From positions 372,001-436,000 of the forward strand of contig JACJZN010000007.1 in the NCBI GenBank assembly GCA_020635565.1: 64,000 bases of DNA, written 5' to 3'. The translations under genes were made by a program, and so were the position numbers. Every line of letters starts with the position of its first letter. Position 1 is the stretch's first letter. Of this stretch, positions 23,444 to 32,912 are shown piece by piece. This DNA comes from Flavobacteriales bacterium (GTDB taxonomy: Bacteria; Bacteroidota; Bacteroidia; Flavobacteriales_D; Parvicellaceae). Below the pieces are notes generated by a model. It did no database searches and had not been told where the DNA came from. It saw nothing but the letters and a program-made list of their open reading frames with translations.

Positions 23444-26400
23444 ATGAGAAGGTTGGGGATTTTTCTTGTGTTGCTTTTTGGTTTGTTCAATTTATATGGA
23501 CAGAATAGTGAGCGTGTACTAGGGACTCCTTTTGTTCAGAATTTCAAACCGATCGAATATATCGGAGAACCTCAGGTAAACTGTGTTGCAAAGGATGCTA
23601 GGGGAGTTCTGTATTTTGGGCATAACAGTGGTCTTTCGATCTTTGATGGTGCTGCCTGGAGATTTATCAGCATAGGTGATCATGGAGTTCAATCTTTGTT
23701 GATTAATGAAAAAGATGAGGTCTTTATTGGTTCAGAAGGAGAATTCGGTAAATTGATATCCGATGAACGGGGTAAGTTTACCTACAAGAATCTTTCAGAT
23801 AATTTAGAAGTTGAGATCGAGGATGTTTTCGGGTTGATTGAAGTAGAAGACGTTATTTATTTTTCTGATTACTCGAAAATTTACAGGCTGGAAAATGAAA
23901 ATCTTTCCATCGCTGCTGAAGTTGAGGGGCAGATACGTGATTTATATTCTGTTTATGATCAAATGTTTATTTACATCAATGAGGAAGGATTATTTGAGTT
24001 GAAGGAGAATAAATTATCTCCCTATTTTGGAAATGAGAATCTAAAGGATTTAATAGTAAATGATATTTTGCCATATAATTCGGATTCTGTTTTATTGATA
24101 ACACCAGAAGAAATTTACGTCACATCTCCATCTGATTTTAAATTGAGACCGTTTTCAACAAATGTTGTTACCAAGGGTTTTTTGTCAGGAATTAATAGTC
24201 TAGAAACCGATGACCTATTTTTAAGTATTAAAGCGATTGGAGTAATTCGATTAAATGGCAGCGGCCAAGTTCAGGAAGTATTAAATGTGAATAACGGTTT
24301 GGTCAGTAATGATGTAAACGATTTCTTACTGACCAACGATGGCGTATTGGCTGTAACTACGGGGAATGGAATTTCATTGGTTGACATTTCATCTCCTCTA
24401 AGAAATGTCTCTCTGACAGACGGGATCCATGGACCTTTGGAGGCAATCTTTGGAAATGGTAACAAAACTTATGTTGTAGGTAAAGAAGGCCTTTTTGAAT
24501 TTGATAATGACCTACGAAAAATCAGTAAAATTGACAATCTTAATCAAGCGGGATTTGCAGGACAATATATAAACTCTACCCCATTTTTTGTCATGTATGA
24601 TGGGGTCTTTTTCTATAAGAATGAAAAATTGGAGTGGTTTAGTGGAGATTATGCATGGAGTTTAATGGAGTATAATGATAGCACAATCGTAGTAGGTTCT
24701 GACAGAGAAATTGTGATCTATTGTGATTCTTCTGGGGTATGGATGCCGACACAAGTTTTTCCAGCTGCAGGACAAGCTAAACCATTAGTTATTGATCAGG
24801 AAGGTAATGTTTGGGCTGGTATCAGTCGAGGAGATGGGGGGTTGATCAAGTTGACACTAAAACCATCATCTAATTATACCAGTTTTGATCAAAAAGTTTA
24901 CACGAGTAAAGAAATAGGGAATGACGGGGCTGTCTATCCATTTAACTATAAAGGGAACACGTATTTTGGAACGTATAATGGAGTATTGCAATTTGATGGA
25001 GAAAATTTGGTTCGAGCAAAAGATTTGGGGGATTTTGTATCGAGTTATGAAGGTAGAGTGACGTTGGGCTATGAAGATCCAGGAGGTAGACTTTGGTTGT
25101 CAACTGCTGAAGGGAAAAACTTTAAGGTTGGGTATATTACGGAATCAGGTGATTATTTTACATCTGATTTTGCTCGTTTGAGTGATAATTTAGTATACAG
25201 TATTTACGGTCAGAGTTCGGATGAGGTGTGGATGGCTAGTCCAGGGGGATTGTTTATTTACAGAAATATTCCACGACAGGAAAGAAATTTGGCGGTTCTG
25301 TGTCGTTCTATTCGTATCGGAGATTCTGTGGTTTATGAAGGAGATTTTAAAGGTGATGATCAATTTGTTTTAAATGAGATCGGAACTTCCTTAGTCTTCG
25401 ATTATAGTAAAGCCGCCCTTGAGTTTTCATTTGCTGCGCCTTTTTATCAGAACGTATCAGAAACAAAATATAGTTATTATTTAAAAGGGTTTGATGAAGG
25501 TTGGAGTGAATGGAGATCAGATCACAGGGTAAGTTATACCAACATTCCAGAAGGTAAATATGAGCTTTTGTGTAAGGTGAAAACGGCAGATGGAATGGAG
25601 TCCGAACCGGCTGTGATTCAATTTGAAGTTTTACCGCCTTGGTACCGAACCTGGTGGTTCAGAACTTTGGTATTATTAGTAGTCGTGGGAATCATCTATT
25701 TGCTTTTCCGTGCTCGTACGGCTACTTTAAGAAAGCGCCAGAAAGAGCTGGAAGAAACCGTAGAAGAACGAACTCGTGAGGTGGTAGAGGAGAAGAAAGA
25801 GGTAGAAAAACAAAAACATCTGGTAGAAGAGAAAAATCAGGAAATACAGGATTCAATTAACTATGCTGAACGAATTCAACGTTCCATGTTGGCCAATAAA
25901 CAGTTGATGGATGAATTCTTTAGCGATTATTTCGTCTTTTTCCAACCAAAAGATGTGGTTTCTGGAGATTTTTACTGGGCAAGTTTGTTGAAAGATGGGA
26001 GAATTGCCATTGTAAATGCGGATAGTACTGGCCACGGGGTGCCCGGTGCTATTATGAGTATGTTGAATATGAACAGTCTCAAGGAATCGGTTAAGTTAGG
26101 GCTTCTTGAGCCTAATGAGATTCTAAATGAAACTAGACGCATTGTTAAACAAACTTTGAAGAACGATGGTTCGGAAGATGGTGGTAAAGATGGAATGGAT
26201 TGTAGTTTGATCGTATTTCGTAAGGATGATGCATCAATCGATTTTGCTGCAGCAAATAATCCTGTTTGGATCGTTAGGGGAGAAGAACTGATCGAATTCA
26301 AGGGAGATAAGATGCCAGTTGGTAAACACGATAGAGACAATGAACCTTTTACAATGCAGCAATTTGTATTGGAAAAAGGAGATGTGATCTATACGTTAAC

Positions 26401-26593
26401 AGATGGAATGCCAGACCAGTTTGGAGGTCCGAAAGGAAAGAAATACATGTACAAGAAGTTGAAGGAACTTTTAATCAGTATTGCCGGCTTACCTATGGAA
26501 GAGCAAAGACAGAAAATTGCCACAGAACTTAATGATTGGATGAAAGACGAGGAACAGGTGGATGACATTTGTATAATAGGAATAAGGTATTAA
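23444..26593 (+). CDS. Periplasmic propeller/Y_Y_Y sensor with SpoIIE (PP2C) phosphatase domain
   Basis: A 1049-residue signalling protein. Signal sequence RRLGIFLVLLFGLFNLYG precedes a large periplasmic region of two-component-regulator propeller blades (for example LYFGHNSGLSIFDGAAWRFI). A Y_Y_Y domain lies near residues 640-735 (KYSYYLKGFDEGWSEWRSDH). One membrane helix is at about 740-758, a long charged coiled coil at about 765-815, and a SpoIIE-type phosphatase domain from about 825 to the end. Metal-binding acids are intact (VVSGDFYWA, NADSTGHGVPGAI, YTLTDGMPDQFGG). It likely dephosphorylates an anti-sigma antagonist or a similar protein in response to an external signal. The ATG at 23444 is preferred to the TTG at 23441. 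No partner STAS gene is seen. Confidence 0.88.
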   Translation: MRRLGIFLVLLFGLFNLYGQNSERVLGTPFVQNFKPIEYIGEPQVNCVAKDARGVLYFGHNSGLSIFDGAAWRFISIGDHGVQSLLINEKDEVFIGSEGEFGKLISDERGKFTYKNLSDNLEVEIEDVFGLIEVEDVIYFSDYSKIYRLENENLSIAAEVEGQIRDLYSVYDQMFIYINEEGLFELKENKLSPYFGNENLKDLIVNDILPYNSDSVLLITPEEIYVTSPSDFKLRPFSTNVVTKGFLSGINSLETDDLFLSIKAIGVIRLNGSGQVQEVLNVNNGLVSNDVNDFLLTNDGVLAVTTGNGISLVDISSPLRNVSLTDGIHGPLEAIFGNGNKTYVVGKEGLFEFDNDLRKISKIDNLNQAGFAGQYINSTPFFVMYDGVFFYKNEKLEWFSGDYAWSLMEYNDSTIVVGSDREIVIYCDSSGVWMPTQVFPAAGQAKPLVIDQEGNVWAGISRGDGGLIKLTLKPSSNYTSFDQKVYTSKEIGNDGAVYPFNYKGNTYFGTYNGVLQFDGENLVRAKDLGDFVSSYEGRVTLGYEDPGGRLWLSTAEGKNFKVGYITESGDYFTSDFARLSDNLVYSIYGQSSDEVWMASPGGLFIYRNIPRQERNLAVLCRSIRIGDSVVYEGDFKGDDQFVLNEIGTSLVFDYSKAALEFSFAAPFYQNVSETKYSYYLKGFDEGWSEWRSDHRVSYTNIPEGKYELLCKVKTADGMESEPAVIQFEVLPPWYRTWWFRTLVLLVVVGIIYLLFRARTATLRKRQKELEETVEERTREVVEEKKEVEKQKHLVEEKNQEIQDSINYAERIQRSMLANKQLMDEFFSDYFVFFQPKDVVSGDFYWASLLKDGRIAIVNADSTGHGVPGAIMSMLNMNSLKESVKLGLLEPNEILNETRRIVKQTLKNDGSEDGGKDGMDCSLIVFRKDDASIDFAAANNPVWIVRGEELIEFKGDKMPVGKHDRDNEPFTMQQFVLEKGDVIYTLTDGMPDQFGGPKGKKYMYKKLKELLISIAGLPMEEQRQKIATELNDWMKDEEQVDDICIIGIRY

Positions 26594-26598
26594 AGATT

Positions 26599-27090
26599 AT
26601 GACAGAAGCACAGATTCTAGCGAGACAACTAGACAAGGGTAGAGAATTAACGAAGTGGTATCTCTCATTGATGAAAGAATGTGACCCGTACAAAACGTTT
26701 GAGTTGGACGGAAAACGATTCAATTCAGTGATCTGGGAGATTGGACATTTGGCAATGTCTGAGAATTTTCTAGCGAATTATCTAACCTATGGTCCTGCTA
26801 CAAAGGAAGAATGGTTCAAACATTTTTCAATGGGTGGTGATAATAAAGTGACTGAGGAATATCCTGATTTCAAAGCAGTACTTAATTCATTCAAACAAAT
26901 CCATACTTCCACGATAGCGCATATCAATTTCCTTTCAGAAGAAGATCTGGATAAACCAACTAAGAAGGAATTTAATGTTGCTGGAATTGTAACAGTAAGG
27001 GATGCTATAATACACGCTATTAGGCATGAAAGTATACATACTGGTCATCTGGGTTGGCTATGTAAATTACATGGAGTGAAGTCAGTTTAG
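26599..27090 (+). CDS. DinB-family (DinB_2) protein
   Basis: A 163-residue four-helix-bundle DinB-type protein. Histidines are placed as expected for the metal site: IGHLAMSENF near residue 45, then HAIRHESIHTGHLGWL near the C-terminus. Family members are metal-binding proteins, some of them thiol transferases (bacillithiol or mycothiol linked); the substrate here is unknown. The ATG at 26599 is chosen over an upstream start within the preceding gene. It follows the SpoIIE gene by five bases and is likely co-transcribed with it. Confidence 0.78.
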   Translation: MTEAQILARQLDKGRELTKWYLSLMKECDPYKTFELDGKRFNSVIWEIGHLAMSENFLANYLTYGPATKEEWFKHFSMGGDNKVTEEYPDFKAVLNSFKQIHTSTIAHINFLSEEDLDKPTKKEFNVAGIVTVRDAIIHAIRHESIHTGHLGWLCKLHGVKSV

Positions 27091-27149
27091 GAATTGAATT
27101 TTCCTTTATTCTTGTAACACAAATTACACCTCCACTATTACATAATTTC

Positions 27150-27157
27150 TACCTTTG
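27150..27157 (+). promoter_or_regulatory. Putative -7 box immediately before the purF-like gene
   Basis: TACCTTTG fits TAnnTTTG and ends five bases before the ATG at 27163. If used, the transcript would start at or very near the ATG, giving a leaderless or nearly leaderless mRNA. No -33 element at standard spacing is obvious. Confidence 0.45.
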
Positions 27158-27162
27158 CACCC

Positions 27163-29064
27163 ATGAGTGATTTTCTCCAACACGAATGCGGAATAGCTCT
27201 TCTTAAACTGAAGAAACCGCTTGATTTTTACCTTGAGAAATATGGGACATCCTTTTGGGCGTTGAACAAGATGTATCTCCTTATGGAGAAACAGCATAAC
27301 CGTGGACAAGATGGAGCTGGATTAGCCAATATCAAATTGGACATGCCTCCAGGTACACGTTATATCAGTAGACACAGAAGTGTAGACCAAAAGCCAATTC
27401 AGGATCTGTTCGATTATATAAATAAGAGATTCAAAAATTTACAGGAAGATCGCCCTGAGAAATTGAAAGATACTGCCTGGCTAAAGGAAAATGAAGCTTT
27501 CACTGGAGAAGTGTTCTTAGGACATTTGAGATATGGTACCTACGGTAAGAATCAAGTAGAAAATTGCCATCCGTTTTTAAGACAGAATAACTGGATGACG
27601 CGAAATCTGGTCGTAGCAGGAAACTTTAATATGACCAATGTGGATGAATTATTCGGAAGATTGGTTAATATTGGTCAGCATCCCAAAGAAAAATCAGATA
27701 CTGTTACCATTTTGGAAAAAATTGGGCACTATCTGGATGAAGAAAACCAGCGTTTATTTGATAAGTACAAGGCATTGGGATATTCATATCAGGAAATTTC
27801 TGACCTGATAGCCAAGAATATAGATTTACAAAGGATTCTTCAAAATTCAGCAGTCGATTGGGACGGAGGGTATGCAATGGCTGGTATGATAGGCCATGGC
27901 GATGCGTTCGTATTGAGAGATCCTTCAGGTATCAGACCGGCATTTTGGTTTGAAAATGACGAATATGTAGTGGTAGCATCTGAAAGACCTGTCATTCAAA
28001 CAGCGTTTAATTTAAAATGGGAAGAAATCAATGAGGTACAACCAGGGCATGCCTTAATCATTCCAAAAGTTGGTGATGCTAGTGAAGTATTAGTGAAAGA
28101 ACCTTTAACAGAATCACAGTGTTCTTTTGAGAGAATCTACTTTTCGAGAGGAACGGATAAAGATATCTATCAGGAAAGGTTGGAACTAGGAAGATTGGTT
28201 ACACCTAAAGTTTTAGCAGCTATCGATTATGATATGAGGAACACGGTGTTCTCATTTATTCCAAATACGGCTGAAATGGCTTACTATGGAATGTTAAAAG
28301 CAACTGAAGATTATCTGAATGACGTTAAAGTTAAAAAGATAAAAGCTCTTGCGGGTGAGATTACTGATGATCAGCTAAAAGATATTCTTACAATTAGAAC
28401 TCGAGTAGAAAAGATAATGGTGAAGGATGCTAAATTAAGGACTTTCATTACCCAGGATGATGCTCGAGACGATATGGTTGCCCATGTTTATGACATCACT
28501 TATGGATCTATTCGAAGAAAAGAAGACAATATTGTTGTTCTGGATGATTCCATTGTAAGAGGAACAACACTTCGCCAGAGTGTGTTGCGAATTCTCGATC
28601 GTCTTGAACCTAAAATGATAGTGGTCGTTTCAAGTGCACCACAGATCAGATATCCTGATTGCTATGGGATCGACATGGCGAAAATGGGAGATTTCATTGC
28701 TTTTCAAGCTGCAGTTAGCCTTCTGAAGGAAAGAGGAATGGAAAATTTGATGAACTCAGTTTATCAAAAATGTCTGGAGCAAATGAAATTGCCAAAAGAA
28801 CAAATGATTAACTGTGTTAAAGAAATCTATGAACCATTCACAGAGGAAGAGATCTCGGACCGCATCGCTAAGTTATTGAAGCATGAAGATGTAAATGCAG
28901 AGGTAAAGATCATTTATCAGAGTATAGATGCTTTACATCAGGCTTGCCCAGGCAATGGTGGTGATTGGTATTTTAGTGGAAATTACCCGACTCCTGGTGG
29001 TAATAGGGTGGTGAATAAAGCATATATCAATTATATGGAAGGTGTTAACGAGAGAGCTTATTGA
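27163..29064 (+). CDS. Long PurF-type amidophosphoribosyltransferase-like protein
   Basis: A 633-residue class II glutamine amidotransferase joined to a phosphoribosyltransferase domain. The N-terminus MSDFLQHECGIALLKL exposes a nucleophilic Cys9 only after removal of an eight-residue lead, as in propeptide-bearing PurF. EKQHNRGQDGAGLA and HLRYGTYG are amidotransferase motifs. The PRPP loop is DNIVVLDDSIVRGTTLRQ. At 633 residues it is longer than ordinary PurF (about 470-510), with inserted segments and an extended C-terminus. Many Bacteroidota carry this long form beside a shorter PurF, so it may not be the main purine enzyme. No other purine genes lie nearby. Confidence 0.82.
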   Translation: MSDFLQHECGIALLKLKKPLDFYLEKYGTSFWALNKMYLLMEKQHNRGQDGAGLANIKLDMPPGTRYISRHRSVDQKPIQDLFDYINKRFKNLQEDRPEKLKDTAWLKENEAFTGEVFLGHLRYGTYGKNQVENCHPFLRQNNWMTRNLVVAGNFNMTNVDELFGRLVNIGQHPKEKSDTVTILEKIGHYLDEENQRLFDKYKALGYSYQEISDLIAKNIDLQRILQNSAVDWDGGYAMAGMIGHGDAFVLRDPSGIRPAFWFENDEYVVVASERPVIQTAFNLKWEEINEVQPGHALIIPKVGDASEVLVKEPLTESQCSFERIYFSRGTDKDIYQERLELGRLVTPKVLAAIDYDMRNTVFSFIPNTAEMAYYGMLKATEDYLNDVKVKKIKALAGEITDDQLKDILTIRTRVEKIMVKDAKLRTFITQDDARDDMVAHVYDITYGSIRRKEDNIVVLDDSIVRGTTLRQSVLRILDRLEPKMIVVVSSAPQIRYPDCYGIDMAKMGDFIAFQAAVSLLKERGMENLMNSVYQKCLEQMKLPKEQMINCVKEIYEPFTEEEISDRIAKLLKHEDVNAEVKIIYQSIDALHQACPGNGGDWYFSGNYPTPGGNRVVNKAYINYMEGVNERAY

Positions 29065-29240
29065 TAGAATAATATTCTAAAAACAAGTCTCTTATATTCG
29101 AATTATAGAATAATATTTTAACATTTGTTAACACAATTTCATAGGTTATACTTTTGAGATTGAAATTCCCAATGAGCTGATTGATAGTGAATTAAAAATT
29201 GGGTTTCAATATCTTTTCTGTTTTTTAAATAACTATTTAA

Positions 29241-29273
29241 CACACAACAAGCTGTTTTACAGTATGTTGTGTG
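29241..29273. repeat. Inverted repeat (hairpin) upstream of the SPOR-like gene
   Basis: CACACAAC (29241-29248) and GTTGTGTG (29266-29273) are perfect complements around a 17-base loop. There is no T-run on either side, so it is not a clear terminator. Confidence 0.45.
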
Positions 29274-29360
29274 TAACCTTGAATCGTGACTTTCTGTTTC
29301 AAACCCTAGAGTGTCACCCACACTCACTCCGAATTCAGAGTTTTTAAATTGGCGCCACCA

Positions 29361-29377
29361 CTTATCCAGTGGATAAG
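29361..29377. repeat. 17-bp odd palindrome 35 bases before the SPOR-like gene
   Basis: CTTATCCA-G-TGGATAAG has 8-bp arms around one central base. It could be an operator for a dimeric regulator or a leader hairpin; it is too short to assign. Confidence 0.45.
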
Positions 29378-29411
29378 AACCCTATTACCTAACCATTAAA
29401 ACCTTAACGCC

Positions 29412-30104
29412 ATGAAAACGATTAGCCTAAAATCCGTAATTATCCTTATTGCCATTAGTTTATTTTCAATCTCATTGTTTGCCAATGGACTTTCCTTCAG
29501 AGTCAGATTGTACGATGTGAATCCTTTATATGTTACAGAGAAAATTAAATCAGAAATCAAAATCTTTCAACACGAAAAAGACGTTGATATTGGAGCGTTT
29601 GAGGATTATTTCACAGCGATGAAATTTCAGTACAAGTTAGAAGAACTGGGATTTCCGAAGACGGCAATTGTTTCCGACTTCAATCAGGATGAGATACCAC
29701 TTGATGATGCTTTTGCACTCCTTGATAATCGGAACAGACAAGATGAGGAAATGATTAAGCCAATGTCCGAAGTAGAAATGGATCTTGCTTTGAAGATGGT
29801 ACAAAATGAGGATTTTTATTACAGCATTCAAATTGGGGTTTTCAGTGAAGAAGCTGTAAATAAGTTCTTTGAGTTCCCAAAACAAATTGATGAGACAATT
29901 ACTGCCAAGGGATATTATAGATACACCTATGGTAGGTTCTATACTTATCAGGATGCAAAGGATGCACTTGCCATGCTTCAGAAAAACTATTTCGAAAAGG
30001 CTTTCATAATAGCTTTTGATGAATTGGAAAGAATTCCTATCACGGCTGCTATGAATAAAGAAAAAAGACTACTCGAAGAATCAGTAGCCGCCATCGCTCC
30101 ATAA
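29412..30104 (+). CDS. Exported protein with two SPOR-like repeats
   Basis: A 230-residue protein with a signal peptide (SVIILIAISLFSISLFANG). I do not recognise a named family. Two stretches have the alternating pattern of SPOR domains. One is at about residues 26-90 (LSFRVRLYDVNPLYV, FTAMKFQYKLEELGFPKTAI). The other is at about 137-205 (FYYSIQIGVFSEE, RYTYGRFYTYQDAKDALAML, then FEKAFIIAF). SPOR domains bind denuded peptidoglycan, so a periplasmic, wall-associated role is plausible but inferred. It stands alone between an unusual structured leader and a terminator hairpin. Confidence 0.6.
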   Translation: MKTISLKSVIILIAISLFSISLFANGLSFRVRLYDVNPLYVTEKIKSEIKIFQHEKDVDIGAFEDYFTAMKFQYKLEELGFPKTAIVSDFNQDEIPLDDAFALLDNRNRQDEEMIKPMSEVEMDLALKMVQNEDFYYSIQIGVFSEEAVNKFFEFPKQIDETITAKGYYRYTYGRFYTYQDAKDALAMLQKNYFEKAFIIAFDELERIPITAAMNKEKRLLEESVAAIAP

Positions 30105-30127
30105 CCTTAATTTACCCCTATTGATTT

Positions 30128-30172
30128 GCCTGATCCTCCGATTCATTTGATTAATTGGAAATCAGGCTTTTT
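30128..30172 (+). terminator. Rho-independent terminator after the SPOR-like gene
   Basis: GCCTGAT (30128-30134) pairs with ATCAGGC (30161-30167), and inside it TCCGATT (30137-30143) pairs with AATTGGA (30153-30159) with one G-U pair. The stem is followed by TTTTTC. Confidence 0.7.
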
Positions 30173-30239
30173 CACTAAATTGTGTTTATACAAATTTGAA
30201 GTTCTCTAAAGTCTGTAATACATAGGAGATACCTTTACG

Positions 30240-32912
30240 ATGATTATTATTATGGTAAAGAAACTAATAGTTCTCCTGATCGTTGTGATCACACTGGTTA
30301 GTGCATTTTTTGCTTTTAGGTATTTGAAATCTGAAGCTGAATTGGCAAAGGATCCAATCGTATCGGTACCTTTGGATGCAGCTGTGATTATCGAATCAAA
30401 TGATCTGGGAAAATCTTGGTTCAGAATTTCTGAGACTAATCTGGTTTATTCCTCCTTGCTTTCAGTAGATGAAGTGCAACATTTTGACAAAGCACTAAAA
30501 GAAGTGGATTCTTTATTAGGGAGCAATCCGGAAACGAGTTCATTGTTCAGTCAAAAATCCTCGGTAGTCTCTTTGCACTCTGGTGATGGAAAAGTTCAGT
30601 ATTTTGTGTCAACCAGCTGTTCCGAGGAGACTTATCATTCCTTAAGAAACATGATCAAGACAAATTATGGAGCCAAAGAAATCGCAACAAATCTGGATCA
30701 GATTGAAGGTGATGGCAGCGCATTCTACTTGGCTTATCATTCTCCATTTGTGATGTTCAGTTCGGATGATAAATTGATCAAATCTAGCATCAGTTATCGT
30801 GAGGAGGGTAAAAGTTTATTAAATGACACCAATTTTGTACAGCTTAGAAAATCGACCTCGAGTAATCTCGGATTGAGCATTTATATCAACGGTACAAGAC
30901 TTGGGGCTATGATGACTCCATATTTGAGAAAAGAAATATTGGAAAGTTGGAGTTCAGGAAAGCTTCTTCCTACCTGGATGGCGCTAGATGTCAATGAGAA
31001 GTCAAATACGATTATCATAAATGGGCTGAGTTCAAATGATGCAAGTAACAACTGGTTTAAGAACATTTCTCAGCAGGAGGCTCAGAATTCAAAATCATTA
31101 GTGTTATTACCTACGGATTTGTTGAGTTTAAAACGTTTCTCCGTAGCTGATGCTTCAGCGTTCCTGAACGGATATGATACTTATCATCTGGAAGAAATTG
31201 CAAAAAGTTGTGATTGTGAACCTAAATCTACATTTGCAAACTGGATTACCGGGGAGGTGATTTCGATTGAGTTTGGAAATGAAGCGAGTAAGGATAATGC
31301 TTATTTCATTGGATGTGAAGGTACGCCTAACATGATAGGTGTTCTCTCGGCATTTGGTGTGTCAGATACACTCTACAAACAGGTTTATGGAGCTGAACTT
31401 TATGAAATAGAAAATAAGAACTTCCTGTCTCTAATGGGATTGAATGATACAACATCAAGTCCTTTGTATTTTGCTAGAATGCATGACTATGCGGTAATAT
31501 CAACGCTGAAAGGAATGTCGAAACTGGCTTATCAGTATAAGGCGAGCCAATCAAGTATTCCAAACAACAGATTCATAAATTTTGCCAAACAACTAATGGC
31601 TAATTACTCATCCGTGGATGTTTACTTTGCTTGGAATTCGTTGGTAGAGAATGCAGAAAATTTATTTAAGGAAGAATATAAACAGTCTCTTGAGAAGATC
31701 AAAACAGATGTTAGTGATTTAAACGGGTTAATCTGGCAGGGAAGTCAGACTAAAGACAAGCTAGTGTATCACTCGCTCGCAATTAACACGAATCAGGCAA
31801 ATGAGCAGAAGGGAGCAATCCAGAAATTGTGGAGTTTTAATCTTCAGTACGACATCATAATGACTCCTCAGGTGGTTAAGAATCATCAAACAGGAACTAA
31901 TGAAATTGCTCTTCAGGATAAGAGTAATAATTTGGTTATTTTAAGTGCAACAGGAAAACATAAATGGTCGAAACCGATCAATGAGCCAATTATAGGAGAA
32001 ATCAAACAAGTGGATGTTTTTCAAAATGGTAAATACCAAATGTTGTTTAGCACAGCAACTAAAATCCATTTGCTGGACATCAATGGAAATGAGGTTACAG
32101 GGTTCCCGATCAAACTTCCAGCTCAAGCTACGAATGAAGTAGTAGTATTTGATTATGAGAATAATGGAAATTACAGATTACTAATCAATACGATTGAAAA
32201 GAAATTACTTAACTACAACAAAGAAGGAAAACCTGTAGATGGTTGGATTGTAAATACTACTGATCAAATTGTATTGAATAAAGTTGAGCGTTTTGTGGTA
32301 GGGGGAATGGACTACATTGCATTAAATGATATCAGTGGTAAGGTATATCTTTTTAATAGAAAAGGTGAGCCTAGAGAGCTAGTCCCAAGTAAGATCAATA
32401 CCCTTGAAAAACAGAATATTTATTTGCAGGTAGGTCCTTCTTTAGGTACTACTAAATACATCTACAAAGATTCTACAGGTAAAATTGTTGAAATGTCACT
32501 AACTGGAGAGACAAAACTATTTCTTTTAGATAGTACGATGCATAGTTATAATCATGTCGTAGCTGATCTTGAAAATGATAAGTTGTCAGATTATGTTGTT
32601 TCCTTTGGCAATAAACTGAGTGTATATGGTCCTGACAAGAAATTATTCTTCTCAGAAATATTTGATTTTGACATTTACGATAACTTTCAGGTTATTGGAG
32701 ATCCAAATAAATACACCCTTATTTCGAATGAAAAAGACCAGATGATTCATCTTTACACCTATCAGTTCAAGCCAGTTCCTGACTTTCCTCTTCAAGGATC
32801 AAAAATGAGCTGTACAGGAGATTTGAATAAGGATGGTAAGATGGAATTGATCACTATTGTGAAGGGCAAAGAAATTGTCTGCTACTCGATCGATTTACTT
32901 TTTGGAATCTAG
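30240..32912 (+). CDS. Membrane-anchored DUF3352-like protein with C-terminal beta-propeller-like region
   Basis: An 890-residue protein with an N-terminal membrane anchor (KLIVLLIVVITLVSAFFAF) and no lipobox. Residues about 30-540 resemble DUF3352-type proteins (PLDAAVIIESNDLGKSWF; LDVNEKSNTIIINGLSS). Residues about 550-890 form repeated blades of a PQQ/VCBS-like propeller (LLDINGNEVTGFPIKL, LLNYNKEGKPVDGW, MELITIVKGKEIVCY). Function is unknown; propeller and anchor suggest an envelope scaffold. A second ATG at 30252 is a reasonable alternative start, given a TACCTTTA box at 30230-30237. The stop overlaps the end of the convergent caspase-like gene by 18 bases. Confidence 0.6.
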   Translation: MIIIMVKKLIVLLIVVITLVSAFFAFRYLKSEAELAKDPIVSVPLDAAVIIESNDLGKSWFRISETNLVYSSLLSVDEVQHFDKALKEVDSLLGSNPETSSLFSQKSSVVSLHSGDGKVQYFVSTSCSEETYHSLRNMIKTNYGAKEIATNLDQIEGDGSAFYLAYHSPFVMFSSDDKLIKSSISYREEGKSLLNDTNFVQLRKSTSSNLGLSIYINGTRLGAMMTPYLRKEILESWSSGKLLPTWMALDVNEKSNTIIINGLSSNDASNNWFKNISQQEAQNSKSLVLLPTDLLSLKRFSVADASAFLNGYDTYHLEEIAKSCDCEPKSTFANWITGEVISIEFGNEASKDNAYFIGCEGTPNMIGVLSAFGVSDTLYKQVYGAELYEIENKNFLSLMGLNDTTSSPLYFARMHDYAVISTLKGMSKLAYQYKASQSSIPNNRFINFAKQLMANYSSVDVYFAWNSLVENAENLFKEEYKQSLEKIKTDVSDLNGLIWQGSQTKDKLVYHSLAINTNQANEQKGAIQKLWSFNLQYDIIMTPQVVKNHQTGTNEIALQDKSNNLVILSATGKHKWSKPINEPIIGEIKQVDVFQNGKYQMLFSTATKIHLLDINGNEVTGFPIKLPAQATNEVVVFDYENNGNYRLLINTIEKKLLNYNKEGKPVDGWIVNTTDQIVLNKVERFVVGGMDYIALNDISGKVYLFNRKGEPRELVPSKINTLEKQNIYLQVGPSLGTTKYIYKDSTGKIVEMSLTGETKLFLLDSTMHSYNHVVADLENDKLSDYVVSFGNKLSVYGPDKKLFFSEIFDFDIYDNFQVIGDPNKYTLISNEKDQMIHLYTYQFKPVPDFPLQGSKMSCTGDLNKDGKMELITIVKGKEIVCYSIDLLFGI

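Larger units (their letters stand above)
29065..29411. other. Gene-free AT-rich stretch with repeats and hairpins
   Basis: No supported gene lies in these 347 bases. ATAGAATAATATT occurs twice as a direct repeat (29064-29076 and 29105-29117), the first overlapping the preceding stop and forming AGAAT-AAT-ATTCT. A hairpin with CACACAAC/GTTGTGTG arms lies at 29241-29273, and an odd palindrome at 29361-29377. An open frame of 62 codons on the minus strand has no recognisable features and is not called. Confidence 0.6.

Noticed and set aside
29139..29327. A 62-codon open frame on the minus strand in the gap before the SPOR-like gene.
   Set aside because: It lacks a recognisable domain or signal peptide, lies across a hairpin and is not supported by a promoter or neighbours.
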